The notes under the pieces are model-generated. The model saw only the letters and a program-made list of their open reading frames with translations, did not search any database and had not been told where the DNA came from. A stretch of 64,000 nucleotides of DNA, from the NCBI RefSeq assembly GCF_050436995.1, contig NC_134747.1, positions 9,307,501 through 9,371,500 of the forward strand. Direction: 5' to 3'. Numbering within the stretch: the first letter of the stretch is position 1; the number at the start of each line of letters is the position of its first letter. The translations under genes were made by a program, and so were the position numbers. Positions 48,287-60,020 of the stretch are shown here, in pieces. The stretch comes from Anticarsia gemmatalis. Its lineage: Eukaryota > Arthropoda > Insecta > Lepidoptera > Erebidae.

Positions 48287-49121
48287 TATCTAAAAACCCA
48301 AAACAAGAATATCAGAACCATTTCTCAGCAGTAAAAAAAAAAACATTAGTGCGCACAAGTATTAGAAAAACTAACCTCTTTCATGAGTTGTCCGGTAAAT
48401 TAAATGTCACAAGAAACTATCAATACCTCAATATTTATGTTATAAATATTAATATGTATATTCTTTTCTAACAACGTTTGTTAGTAATATAATAATCTGA
48501 ACAAGTTGAGTGAAACACGCCGCGTTCAATTTTATACGTCGAGGTTTGATTTAATGTCAATATATAAACGTCACTTTGTCAAAACTGTCATACTCACATG
48601 GCCGGTCGTCTGCCAACTAGAGATGTGATTTGATTAACAAAGATCGATTTTGTGAATCACATAGTACTTGTTAGTCCTCTGATCTAGTTCCAGTTATGGC
48701 TATATGATTAAGGTTTACAAGGAGTCGCTCGTGAATAATTTATTTTGATAAATGACTTCCTCTCTATCTTAATATTGACTAAGGAGCAAGCTGGCATAAG
48801 CGCCGTGAAAAAAAATTGTAGATGCCATTAAAAATAAAAATAAAACATTTTTTTTTCTTTTGTTATATAATATGGCTATCAAAAGTTTTCTTTTGGGAAT
48901 TGCAACCAGTGACATTCGGCTAGAGAAACCCTCATATTTCAAATCAAAGCTAGAATCCAAAAAGCTTCTTAGTCAAATATAAAAACAAAAACGAAAATTG
49001 ACAATTGAATTGACATTTTATTTTTAGGTTAAATATTGGAAAACAAAATAACCAATTTGCTAGGTTTTGACTCGTATATCTTGAATTAACAGGTGTACGA
49101 CAAAACAAATACATTGCCAAA
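48287..49121. promoter_or_regulatory. Divergent promoter region between AAMP and mRpL10
   Basis: 835 bp separate the two oppositely transcribed start codons, so both promoters must lie here. A somewhat GC-richer patch with CGCCGCG is at 48520 and one with ACATGGCCGGTCG at 48596-48608. No coding sequence recognised. Confidence 0.4.
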
Positions 49122-50299
49122 ATGGCTTCTCTTAACAAAGGTACTCTTTGATGGCAAGATGAAGCGCTGACGTTGGTCGTGTACATTTTTTTGATTGCAC
49201 TATGTAACATGGTATTCTTATTATTTTCAGTATTGCTATCTGCACAGACTCCGTTTCTAATAGCTAAACGATTTCGTGGAAAGATCAACATTCAAAAACC
49301 GAGGAAGCCTCACTATGAGAGACAACTTTTGATAGATTTGTCTAAGCCTGTATACGGTACTCCTAAACACAAGATACCTGATGCTGCTCTATGTGACAGA
49401 GGAGAGAAGAGCTTTGTAAAGGACGTTGATAATCCCTTTGAGAGAATTTTAGCTAACGAGTGCCTCAACTGGTTCAATACATCGAAAATGGTGGTATTTG
49501 TGCATTTAAATTCTATATCGATGGAGGATAAGATGCCTGTGTTTGCTACTTTAGCTAAAAACAACATGCATATGAGGCGATATGGTAAGAAAATAGTGAG
49601 TATGGCGACTAAAGGCACAAGATATGAGGCTGTGAATCACTTGTTTACATCACACCAAGAAATTATATTTGGACAGCCAAATAATGCTGCTAAACTGTTC
49701 AAAATATTGAAGAAAACTCCCCAATTAGTTGTCATGGGTTAGTATCTCTATATTCATCTCATTAAGCTTTGATTTTGTCTACATATTGTCATTAATTTAG
49801 TCAATTATTATTATGTCCATATTAATTTATTATTATAAGGGTTGTATAGCCAAAGTGTGAAAGAGGAACTCTGTTAAGACTAAGACTAGTACTAAGACTT
49901 TGCTGTGTCTGTTTGTTTGTTTGTCGCTAGGTTGTATCTCATCAACCATGAACAGTTAAATGATGATATGATTTCATTTCTGTTGGCACTTCAACAACAA
50001 AAACTAAATACCAGAAAAAAATAAATATTTGTCATTTTATTTCAGCTGGAATAATTCAAGACAGATTGATGTCAAAGAATGAGTTGGTAGAATTTAGTCA
50101 AATGCCAAACTTAGATGCGGCCAGGAGTCAACTTTGTCAAGTCCTGGATAGTGCCGGCTCACTCTTAGTACAACAACTCAATCAGAGCCAGCAGACCTTT
50201 GTAGGGTATTTGGACAAACATGTAGAGTTGAAGGCCAGTGAGAGCAAAGAACCTCAAGAGAGTAAAGAAAGCAAGAGTGAACCAGAAAGTACAGCCTAG
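49122..50299 (+). CDS. mRpL10: Mitochondrial ribosomal protein L10 (uL10m)
   Basis: Large-subunit mitoribosome protein forming the base of the L7/L12 stalk. Three coding exons: 49122-49140 (only 19 nt: MASLNK plus one base; donor GTACTC), 49231-49737 (acceptor TTTTCAG, donor GTTAGT) and 50046-50299 (acceptor TTTCAG, stop TAG). Phases 1 and 1 agree and give 259 residues, normal for the family. The N-terminus is rich in basic and hydroxyl residues and lacks acids, fitting a mitochondrial import signal. Conserved-looking segments are INIQKPRKPHYERQLLIDLS (about 26-45), NPFERILANECLNWFNTSKM, the core around HMRRYGKKIVSMATKGTRYE, and NNAAKLFKILKKTPQLVVMAG across the second junction. The tail is rich in Ser, Lys and Glu. 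The first base pairs of the coding sequence sit alone on the 19-nt exon and are easily missed by gene finders. Confidence 0.88.
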
Positions 50300-50440
50300 T
50301 GTTAGTGAAATAAAATGTTGTTAATTTGATAGTATAAGCCTTAGAAGATTATATGCAGTTTTTTTTATGAATTTCTCATTGATGGGAATCCCTAATGTAT
50401 TTTAATGATTATTTTTAAAATTATTATAAGTTAAGTTTAT

Positions 50441-50446
50441 AATAAA
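50441..50446 (+). terminator. Poly(A) signal of mRpL10
   Basis: AATAAA 142 bp past the stop. An earlier AATAAA at 50309-50314 is only 10 bp past the stop and is less likely to be the main site. Confidence 0.5.
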
Positions 50447-50827
50447 GACAAAGGTTCTATCTTATGATTTTTACCTGATATGAATCAGTGAGCAACACAC
50501 CACAACAAATAAAAATATTGTAGCATAGTATCTGGATTAGAGAATGTAACTTCTGAAGTCTATATTTGTTGTATTGATTAGTGCTTTTTGTAAATAATTT
50601 GTGTTAGTAATTGAGTGAAAAGTAAAAATGCAAAAATGTCTAATATTAACAAAATTTAATTTTAATCTTGAAACACAATCTTTGGTTGGAGTTACAACTT
50701 ATAACTACTTAGTCCAATAGAGATCAAAAAGTTAATGACTATATAAAGCAGCACTGCTTGTATGAGAACCTTACTTTAAATAATACTTGAGCAACACTGA
50801 TTTCATTGGCATTACGTAACAGTAAAT

Positions 50828-50833
50828 TTTATT
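50828..50833 (-). terminator. Poly(A) signal of Mohawk-like homeobox gene
   Basis: TTTATT on the + strand (AATAAA on minus), 115 bp after the homeobox gene's stop. mRpL10 converges on this gene, leaving about 380 bp between the two signals with nothing else recognised. Confidence 0.5.
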
Positions 50834-50947
50834 TACGTAGCAAACTAAACTTAATTAAAAATACAAACAATAATGGCAGTTACTCTGTTACAACGAGTAT
50901 TGTTATAGAAAAAGGCACTTGATCACAAACACTCTGGGCGCGGTACA

Positions 50948-52671
50948 TCACGGTGTGATGACTCGGCCGGTCGCAGTCGCGAGTGCTGTGAGTGCGACGG
51001 CAGCCTCCACCTCATCTCTGTCGTGACGTGTCAGCGTATTTATTGTTATCCTTTGTATCTTGGCGTCAGGCTTCCGACGCTTGCCGTCTCCCCACCACGA
51101 GTAGTTACACTCGCTCGGTTGAAATCTAGCTGCGCTCTCCAACCACTTGCTTAACAACATTGGACTTGTTATTGTTTTAGTTTGTTCCATACCGTTGTCG
51201 TTAGGCTCCACTTTATAGGAGTTATTGTTGAAATTCACGCATTTATCTTTGTTGACTGACGATGCATCAGAATCTTCTTGATTATATTCAGTGATGGTTT
51301 CGGGGCTTCCAGTCATTTCACCGTCGTTGTCTAACATTTCGTCGTGGTTGGTGGGGTCCGACTCGCTCCAGATGCTATCGTCAGAGCAGATGCTGAATTG
51401 CTCTACATTGCCCTGCGCACGGTCGTTGTAAGTGCGTATGAGGTGACCCCATGTTTGTTGATTTCTATCTATGTTAACATTTTTCAGTTTTCTCCGCCAG
51501 TTTGCAAACCAGTTGCAAATCTGTAAAATAATAGCATCTTCATAAATAATCATATGGGACAGACAATATAATACAAAACACGTGCAAGAACCGTAATAGC
51601 CCGAGCATGTGTGTGGAATTTGATAGGTTTGGTGTTAGGCAAAATTTAAAATAAAAAAAAAATTCTGCGACAGCAAACGACAAAACCCTATATTTTAGTA
51701 CCCAAATAAAGGGTGCCAATGTAGTTTTAAATCGTGGAGTGTTTTAATAATGTCTTAACATAAGTGTACCAATAGCCCGACTCGAGCAAGTTATCAAGTG
51801 ACAATAATTTCTATAAACTGTAATATTGATATCATTCATAAATTCATCCTTAGCTGCATTCGATCAGTCTAGTTTTCACTTAACGTTAAACGTTGCACAC
51901 TAGTTAACAAAGCAGAGACAAAAATAGTGCCTATTTATGTACAAATAGCAATTTCTGGCATCGATCCAATTAGGTTGCTGTTAGGCACAAACATGATACC
52001 TACGTTTAAAAATCGAAAAACAATGACGCGTTTACAATGTTATTAGGTACAGTTTGTAATAGTTGAAACTTACTTGAATGTAAGTGAGGCCTGTTTCACG
52101 AGATAAATATTTTTTTTCTTCTCTGTTCGGGTACGGGTTATCTCTTCGTCGTACTAGCCAGTCTTTTAGATATCGCTTTATTTCTGGTGTGAATAGCCTT
52201 TTTTGCGGACGCTGGCCCGCTACTAAACTCCTCCTGTAAACAACGAAAACATTATTCTACTGAAAAAATAATAAGTGCCTCTATCACCATTTTCCATAGA
52301 TAAAATGTCAGAAAACAAAACAAAAATCTCCGCTTGTTACCTTTATTTATCCAGAAGTGGTGAAACGTAACATAAAATAATGTATTAAGTATCATAAATT
52401 ACACTTATTGCACGTCTCAAGGTTCTATGTAATTATAAATTTCTCAATAAAGGGAATTAAGTATTTAGGTGATTTGTGTGACGCACAAAGAAAATGATTC
52501 TGAATACTGAAAGTAATGAGTCATGCATGTCAATCTTTGTAGTGGAGTAGGTACTGACCGTGTGTATCGCCTGTTTCTGACAGGCCTCGAGGATTTCCCG
52601 AGGTCTTGTTTGCTCGTAGTCTCATTCATGGTGGCTTCTTTCCCCTCGACCGTCGTTTGGATGAGTGTCAT
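50948..52671 (-). CDS. MKX: Mohawk-type TALE homeobox transcription factor
   Basis: Sequence-specific DNA-binding protein, nuclear. Vertebrate Mohawk acts as a developmental regulator, mainly a repressor, in tendon and muscle (family knowledge). Three coding exons: 52671-52559 (donor GTCAGT), 52233-52074 and 51520-50948, with phases 2 and 0 agreeing, giving 281 residues. The homeodomain spans about 48-107. The TALE three-residue extension shows as RRRDNPYPNREEK (66-78), and the recognition helix as ICNWFANWRRKLKN (92-105). Directly after it, WGHLIRTYNDRAQGN and SICSDDS match the Mohawk-specific extension, which separates it from TGIF, Meis and Irx. The C-terminal part is acidic then basic and otherwise unfamiliar. 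Start: an in-frame TAA lies 48 bp upstream, and this is the first ATG after it. Odd point: position 99 is Trp where TALE proteins I know have Ala in N-A-R-R-R. Confidence 0.87.
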
Positions 52672-52804
52672 CTGATCTTGTATAACTTGAGTTGTACTTA
52701 AAAATATTGTTAGAATTTGTGTAACCTTTTAGAGCGATACGTAACGAGTCGACAGCACGTGCAAGGGCACCACGGCTTGCGACACGACTCGTGTCTCGCA
52801 ACAC
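52622..52804 (-). other. Upstream ORF overlapping the Mohawk-like start
   Basis: A 60-codon frame beginning at ATG 52804, upstream of the main ATG at 52671, in another frame and running past it. If the mRNA begins upstream of 52804, ribosomes would meet this ATG first and it could reduce translation of the homeobox protein. It has no family resemblance. Whether it is in the mRNA is unknown. Confidence 0.3.
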
Positions 52805-53311
52805 TGCCGCTGCGGGGGATGCTTACTGATCTATTAAAAAAATAAGGACATGATGACATAAATAGATTGTCTTTCGAACAGTACACTGATTAATTATGAG
52901 CAGCAGTTCGATAGGTAACCGTATGTTGTCGTGGTTGCGTTGATGTAACCGAAACATGACCGTCACATTCCTCGATCCACTTTTATATGTTATTTATTCG
53001 CGGTACCCTCCGCAACTAGTGATTTACCTTTTAATAATGATTTATTCACATTCGTGAAGTGCACTTTAACGGGGAGTTGTGTTAGAACGTTTTTGAATTC
53101 AGTAATTACCACAAAGAACAAAAAACATGTTAACTATTACGTGTGCTCGAGGGTCAATGTTCTTGTTTTTAAACGGCACAATAAAATGTAGAGTTAATTA
53201 GATGATTTCCTGAACGCGGACAGACGCACTGATTTATAATATGAAAGTGTGTATATTTTTTATTGTTTCACTAATAAGTTATTGTCACAATAAGAAAACT
53301 GAGGTACGTAC

Positions 53312-53449
53312 CTGTGTGCGGGAAAGCTCGGGGATTGTGTGAAAATGGCGTCGGATAAGCGCGCGACGGCAGCGCCGCGGCGCGGGCGCATCGCTGCTGC
53401 AAATACGTGTTATTTCAGGATGTCTCCCGCGATGTCTTCAAAAACATGA
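53312..53449 (-). promoter_or_regulatory. CpG-rich patch, probable 5' UTR exon or promoter of Mohawk-like gene
   Basis: About 53340-53400 is extremely CpG-rich for this window (for example GCGCCGCGGCGCGGGCGC). On the minus strand it runs into ACACAG followed by GTACGT, a good splice donor at 53312/53311, which would suit a non-coding first exon. On the + strand a 34-codon frame (53345-53449) is also open but probably incidental. Confidence 0.4.
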
Positions 53450-54033
53450 TTACAATGAATACTACTATACATTAACTGTGACGGTGAGTACATCAATCTG
53501 TTCTCTATGGTACATTGTTCTTGATTATCTTAGTGTTATTATGCAGCGTTCAACAGTATGTTACATTCTAATAATATCTTACTGAAGCCAAAACAGATAC
53601 AGTCCACTGCATTATTTTCAGGTTTCCCTTACTTTATTTTTACAGCGGTGAGAATTATTTTTAAGCTATGTTTTCCTACTAACTTTACAATAGATAAAAC
53701 TTGTACTAAGGTGTAAAACTTGAGGTGTCTAACTGTCTACCAATATTTTTTTTAAATTAGGTATCCGCTCTACAATTTTAATATACTTACTTAGGTACTC
53801 ATGCCTCAGTTTTGCATCGTTTTAAATTGTTTCATCTCTAAAATTATAACAAAATCCTGATTTCGCATTTAATTTCTTATGTTTAAACGTTATTTAGGGA
53901 ACATAATTTGTATTGATATAACATTTAGGCAAATGTATAATATTTAAATTAAGTAAGTAAGTGCAAAGTAGTAACATAATAGTATAATGCCACTGATTGA
54001 AGTTTGATAATACAATAGGGCAAATAGAGTGAT
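53450..54033. other. Spacer upstream of Mohawk-like gene
   Basis: AT-rich, nothing recognised. Confidence 0.4.
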
Positions 54034-54355
54034 TTTATAACCCACAGTTGCACAGTGTTTCACAGTGCCCCACACGCGCTGACTGGTGAAGGGTCCCATG
54101 TTCAAATTCGACTCAGCATATTATTTTTGTTGGGGAGCTTTTTAATAAAAACACATGCTCTTCATGTTTGTTATGTTGTTTTACTGACTACGTTGACAAA
54201 GTTGTGTAGGTATTCTAAAGTATTCTATTATGATACTGTGATAGTTGCATGGTTTTTTCCCATTACTGTCCCAGTGTCGGGTAACCTTAGATTTAGAGGG
54301 ATTAGGCCCTGAGTCCACTACGCTGCCCAAGTGCGGGTTGGGGAATTTGCAAGCC
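54034..54355 (+). repeat. Lepidopteran SINE-type repeat
   Basis: Starts with a tRNA-like part (B-box-like TGTTCAAATTCGACTC near 54100-54115) and continues to GGGATTAGGCCCTGAGTCCA, then CTACGCTGCCCAAGTGCGGG, a string I know as very common in moth and butterfly genomes. The reading frames over it are artefacts. Confidence 0.55.
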
Positions 54356-54959
54356 CTTAAGAAATGCATAAAAAAAAAATTTAAGCGTGCAAGGTTTATC
54401 AAGATGTACCTATTTCTTTATCGTTATATTGTGTTAAATGCCTTCTCGATGTAGTCGTATCGTGACGTAGAGATCTACAGCCACTGAACTTGATGACGTA
54501 GAGATTTGAATGCAATAGGCAAAAATATTTCATGACGCTTATCAATTTTCAATGTCGTAAAATTTCAGTTACGGGTGTTGATAATAATCAATTACTGAAG
54601 TAATAGTGAATAGTTAGAAATAGTGTGATTGTTGATAGCTCCTACATGGAACAAATATCGGTACTTAGTCGGGATCTTTATTTTTTCTTTACGTTTTCTT
54701 GGAAATTTGATGTATTGTATTCATTTAAAACTTTTCGCGTGATTTCCCCCACAATTGTTATATAAATGCATGGGGCATTTGTAGAACTTCTGTTAAAATA
54801 TGATGCAACTACTTCATAATATGTCGTCACGAAACTATCAACTGTAATCAACGATCGATTGGCAAATTACCAGTTAATTTACCGCGATACTAATATAACT
54901 ATCTATTACTATCCTCGCACTTCCTTGTCCCATTAAACAATGAATAACAACAAAATAGT

Positions 54960-55360
54960 TGTTCAAATATTGCCGGCTGCGTGAGTTTGACACCGGCTAC
55001 TGAACACGTTCTCTATCCTTGTCGGGAGTGCCCGCGAGTGATGGCGGCGTCCCTGTCTGGTGCGCATTTGTTCCGGTGCGCATGGTGCTCGGCGAGTTCC
55101 GCTCGTCCCCACATGCGCGGCGGCGACTACTCCGAGTGGTCGGCGCGTTGTAAATACACCGCATCTGACGTCACCACTATATCGTCTATTCCAGTTTCGC
55201 AGACCATAAAATGGTAACAGAAAGTGAGTCAGTCGTGTGAGATATTCGGTGGCGGCGAGTCGGTCGATGGTCGAGTGATAGCGCGGTAGAGCGGCGTGGA
55301 GAGCGGTATCGGTCCACGTGCGTTTCGTTTGCCGGTGTACGCGATTGATTTTTTTACGGA
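54960..55360 (+). promoter_or_regulatory. GC-rich promoter / 5' UTR zone of LAT B
   Basis: About 400 bp upstream of the LAT B start is markedly richer in G, C and CpG than its surroundings. The 151-codon minus-strand frame and the 78-codon + frame here are by-products of base composition: Arg- and Ala-rich with no family match. Confidence 0.45.
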
Positions 55361-58051
55361 ATGGGTGAAGAATCTCAGGCCGGTGATGGCAAAGTGGTTT
55401 TAAAACGAAAAATAACATTGTTTAATGGAGTCGGAATCATTATCGGGACAATTATCGGTTCCGGTATCTTTATATCTCCGGCAGGAGTGTTCCTGTACAC
55501 CAAGTAAGCAGTATTCAAGTTTCCCGCCTTCTCAATATGTTGTTCAGCCACTTGTTGCTATATTTGCAAACTTCTTGCACTTTTTAGACCACTCAATTTA
55601 TTTTTACAGCGATACTCTTTTCATGTTTATGCTGATGTAGTAAAATAATAGTAGAAATGTAAGTAGGTAGGCAGTGCTAATTCATTGACTAGATATATTA
55701 ATGATGATTTACGATTTGAATTATTAATATTTAAAAGACTCGTTTTTATTCTCGAACTGTTTAGCAAAATTTTTATATTTATTTAAATTTAAGCGTATCC
55801 TGTGAATAAGTAGAGCTAACAGCGTAGTAGAAGTCTTACTACTTACGATGTTATCTGATACAGGTGGTTTCGAATGAACCGATACTGTTGCAAAATGTAA
55901 CATAACACTTAGTAGGTAGGTAGGTACGTTACGGACGAAACTTTACTACCTATCCATGTTTGTTATTGTATGATCGATTTTTCCTTTCTGGTCATTGACT
56001 TTACTAACTTTGGAAACTTTTATCAATGACGGTATTGTGTGTGACCACCTGTGACTTGTGAATAAGGCTTTAATGTTTTGAAACACGATCCCAATGTTTA
56101 ATAGTTCTAACGAGAGTGGAATGGTGAACGGTATCAGTAGGAATTTGCAATACGGTCAAGGCTATTTGCCGTCAATTAAAAAACATAACATGTGGTTTAC
56201 CGTTGCCATGGAGACGACGAGCAATGATATAATCAAAATTGTTTAGTTATCAATTAGGGATGACGCATTCGTTTTTTGGTTTAATGTTTTACATTAGGGA
56301 AGATTAAAAATTTTACGCGTATACTGCTTAAATACATTAAGTAAATATAGATAGGTAAGGCTAAAATTTTATCCTGTCCTGTCAAGTGTCAATACAGTCA
56401 GGCAACTATCTATCTATCTACATCGAGATTGATTTTCTGCAATCGTTGAAGTTCGTAACAGTTTAAAGATGGTTTGGTAGTTAATAGAGTCATCAATTAA
56501 CGATATTTATTTAGAATTTGAGGCTACGGCTAATCTTTCGTAATGTTTGTTAATGTAAAGTACCTACCTATAAATAAACTGTGTAGTAAAGTACAATCTT
56601 TTAGTGGTTAGGCCTAAGGTCCTGGGTGGCAAAATCGGCCGCTGTTCCTACATTTCATGGTTTTTCATGGTGTACTCAACTTAAAAGTCATGAAAATGGT
56701 TTTAATATTTGTAATATCTAGTGTCGTACTGGTCAAGAAAAGTAGACTTCGAATAGCAGAAGGCTTTTTATTAAAAAATCGATCCCTGTTAAGAAGTTAT
56801 TATTCTGGTCCATCTTGTTAGTTTGTCAAATTTATTTTGGAGCGACAAACCACTTAGTTACCTACTCTAAAATTCTTAAATATAAAGGTACGCTTATAAC
56901 TAAGCCGTTTAGGAAGAGCAAATTCATAGATAGTGACTTACGTTTCAGCTATTAAATAACAACGTAATCGCTGGTGTATTTCAATATAACTTAGTCACGT
57001 CGCTGCAGGCTCCCACGGTGTTTTTCAAATGGCGTTTATCACGATTGTCTAGATTCATTCATAACTTATAAACTAGTAGACCGTGGCCCTAAAACCTATA
57101 GATTGCGCAAAAAGGCTGTATGTAATACTTCAGCAATAAATAACTTTGTATCAGCTACACTTGTTCGAGTTGCTACCTATTTAGAGCTAAGACAGCAACT
57201 TTAAGTGACCTAGAATGGATAATCTTTGCTGTTTATCATACAATGCATGAAGGTGCAAAGGTGTTTGTACCTTATTTGTAGCACCGAAACAGTATAATAT
57301 TGTTTAAAAAGTATTGATGATTAATAAATTATACCTATAACAACATGTTGCTTATAAATCTTGGTAAATAATGGAAATGACCAGGAATAAAATATACCTC
57401 GGGTTCTATTAGAAAAATAAGAATAACTGTTGTGATGTATTAATTTTCCTTGAACCTTTTACTACGAGGAATTCTGTAAAGTATTAAACTACAAAACAAT
57501 AAAACAATTTTATTTGGTTATAAGTTTTATGTCATCAGTTTCCTGCCTTTGTCCTAGGTACTATTCAGTAACAAATTACCGCATAAGAATTGCTGAATAT
57601 TTTTCATTTCGCTTACTTGGCAACGTACCGAATGTTCTTTTAATCATACCTAAAGTAGACTGGCAGAAAATGCCCCTGGCTTTAAGTCCGCCTTTATACA
57701 GAGTTGTATATTAAATATTAAGTTTCAATTAAATAAATATTCTTTGTTGCAGTTCCGTCGCCGCCTCTCTAATAATATGGCTAGTGAGTGGTCTGCTATC
57801 CACATTCGGTGCTCTCTGCTACGCCGAGTTAGGGACTTCGATCACAAGGTCTGGCGGTGACTATGCCTACATCTACACGGCCTTCGGTCCTCTGCCAGCT
57901 TTCCTCCGCATGTGGATCGCGCTGCTCATCATCAGGCCGACGACACAAGCCATCGTGGCTTTAACCTTCGGACATTATGTCGTGAAGCCATTCTTCCCTG
58001 AATGTGATCCGCCTCAGAATGCTGTCAAACTCCTGGCTGCCGTTTGTTTAT
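55361..58051 (+). CDS. SLC7 L-type amino-acid transporter light chain (LAT B), first two coding exons (3' end outside window)
   Basis: Paralogue of the minus-strand transporter at 34218-43365. Exon 1 is 55361-55503 (47 codons plus 2 nt, donor GTAAGC) and exon 2 is 57753-58051 (acceptor TTGTTGCAG, donor GTAAGT). The phases fit and rebuild an Asn codon. The 147 visible residues cover TM1 to the start of TM4: a short N-tail, the GSGIF motif at 33-37, [17 protein letters not shown] (74-89), and [20 protein letters not shown] (105-124). Cys132 in FPECDPP lies at the heavy-chain disulfide position. The exon-2 donor is at the same codon and phase (T before GT) as the end of LAT A exon 2. I found no continuation exon in 58052-64000, so the next intron is at least 5.9 kb. 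Confidence 0.9.
55504..57752. other. LAT B intron 1
   Basis: 2.2 kb, AT-rich, with short TAGG and ATCT microsatellite runs (about 55912-55924 and 56405-56419). The 66-codon frame at 57514-57714 is unsupported. No mobile element recognised. Confidence 0.45.
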
Positions 58052-59844
58052 GTAAGTGGCTATTGTTTTATGTCAATGTAAGATTGAAGCTTGGGAGACG
58101 TCAGGCGTCTGTCGTCCACCCCCCAGATTCAGGGTTACACGATGCAGGTACCAAAAAGTATGTACTGTGCAAGCGACATCATCTCTTTTTCCTGCGAATC
58201 ACAAATTACGCTGCAAATATATTTTTTGAACATTTAAAATAACGAATACTTTCATCCTGTGTAAACCTATGGGGGGCTGGGGCACATGGAACATAGTCTG
58301 ACAACTGTGTTCCTAGTAAAGTTAGTCGGAAGTAGGTTAGACTAGTTATTCAGACTATTCAAACAACATAAAGCAAGCAATATATTTGTCATACACAGAT
58401 CGATCTATTGTTGGAGTCGTATGAATCGACATTGCAATTCACAATTGTGTCCGCGAATATATTTGTCGCGAATTGATTTATTCCGACAGATCGTCCTCGA
58501 GTTCAGTCTATTTATTAATGTCTAGACCGTTTTCTAGAATGCATATTTTTAGGTACTTTCTAGGCATTTATAGAGTTCTATTGGTTTGGTAGAACTCGCA
58601 TATCTCCCAAACTACCTGGTTTGATTTAGAAACTAAGAAGATGCCTACCTATTACTCTGAAAAGAGAGCCATTGTGTGTAAAATAATGTAATCTTTACCA
58701 AAAAGTGTAGACTCTCTTCAATAACTAGACCAATGAATGTCTTAACATAAATTGATCGATCTATTTTTAACGCTTCGAACTGATTTTCGTTTGTGTCTAA
58801 TACATTTGATCTTCGGCAATGACTTCGCGCATAATGTCAATCTTAATAGACATAATAAGAAATGATTTCCTTTAACTCTTCATAACTGATAGAACATTTA
58901 ATAATGGCAAATCAGAATTAAATTGACAGTCTGAATTGGTACAAATTGAAGATGAAAGATGAGCTAAGATCTAGAAAAAACAAAACGTCGAACTCGAGGT
59001 TAAATTAAAGTTATTTAATTGTGAAAATATACACTAATCAGACAATATTGAAAGGAACAAAAGACAAATAGAGGATAGAAAGTGCGTCGTAGTAATTCTC
59101 TACATCGCTGTCCATCGGGAACGTTCCCAGAATGCTTGCAGAATGCATCATCGATACATTGAAAAGTAATGCTAAATCTCTGTGCTTAGTAAATGCCATT
59201 TCATTGTTATGCATTTTCCAACGGTTTACTTAACAATTATTTTAAAAGTTTTCGAAAGTTAACTGCAATAAAGTGTTATAAATATGTATTGCTCGTTATA
59301 ACGTTCCAATTTCACTAAGCTTATCGTTACTTTCTAATTATATAATAGGCCCTCAAACGAGTTTTTATAGAGTACGCGCCCTTAACAACACTGCATAAAA
59401 AGTGTATTAATCAAAGAGTTATTAAAAAAACTTACTACCTATAGATCATAGAAAAACCATGGAGTATTGATTGAATAGTTACATGCTTGGTGTTTGCAAA
59501 TCTTCTAAATATTGATTGTCGTATAATACTGAAATCAGCAATAAGTAAAGCAGAAATATAACAGTATTTATTTTAAGTAATAATAAATTATATCAGCGCG
59601 ATATTATTGTATAGTACATACCAAGTATGTAGGTATTAAATAATAGTAACTAGAATTTGTTGAAATTATTGACCTTTATTTTATTATCCCCGACATTAAA
59701 TTTTTGGATGACCTTCCATCAAAGTTCACTATACTCAGCCAATACATTTAATCATTATAATTACCTAATTAGCTATTAAAATTAATAGAGCTTAACACCT
59801 TCAATTCAGAATGGAATCAAACTGCCGGAGATAGGTTACAGTGA

Positions 59845-59904
59845 AAACTATGGAGGAGGTCTTTGTCCAGCAGTGGGACTATACAGACTCATAATAAAGA
59901 TAAA
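59845..59904 (+). mobile_element. Truncated LINE 3' tail
   Basis: ATGGAGGAGGTCTTTGTCCA then GCAGTGGGACTATACAGACT and CATAATAAAGATAAA. This is the 3' end of a non-LTR retrotransposon type that is very common in Lepidoptera, ending in a simple A/T-rich repeat. About 60 bp, 5'-truncated. Confidence 0.65.
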
Positions 59905-60020
59905 CCCCCGGTCTCTGAGGTACATTTAGCCGTAGTTTATCTGTTCAATAGCGTTTAAACTCATATGAAAAACGCTATTGAATAGATAAACTACCGCTAA
60001 ATGTACTGAGAAACTGAGGG
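59905..60020. mobile_element. Hairpin MITE, copy 1 (116 bp)
   Basis: Begins CCCCCGGTCTCTGAGGTACA and ends with the inverse, ACTGAGAAACTGAGGG. Inverted arms meet at TTCAATAGCGTTT/AAACGCTATTGAA around a 10-nt loop. The element matches 62811-62927 over its full length. Its left edge abuts the LINE tail at 59904. Confidence 0.8.

Noticed and set aside
54963..55418. 151-codon minus-strand frame upstream of LAT B
   Set aside because: Arg-, His- and Ala-rich low-information sequence antisense to a GC-rich promoter; no conserved motif and no exon partners.
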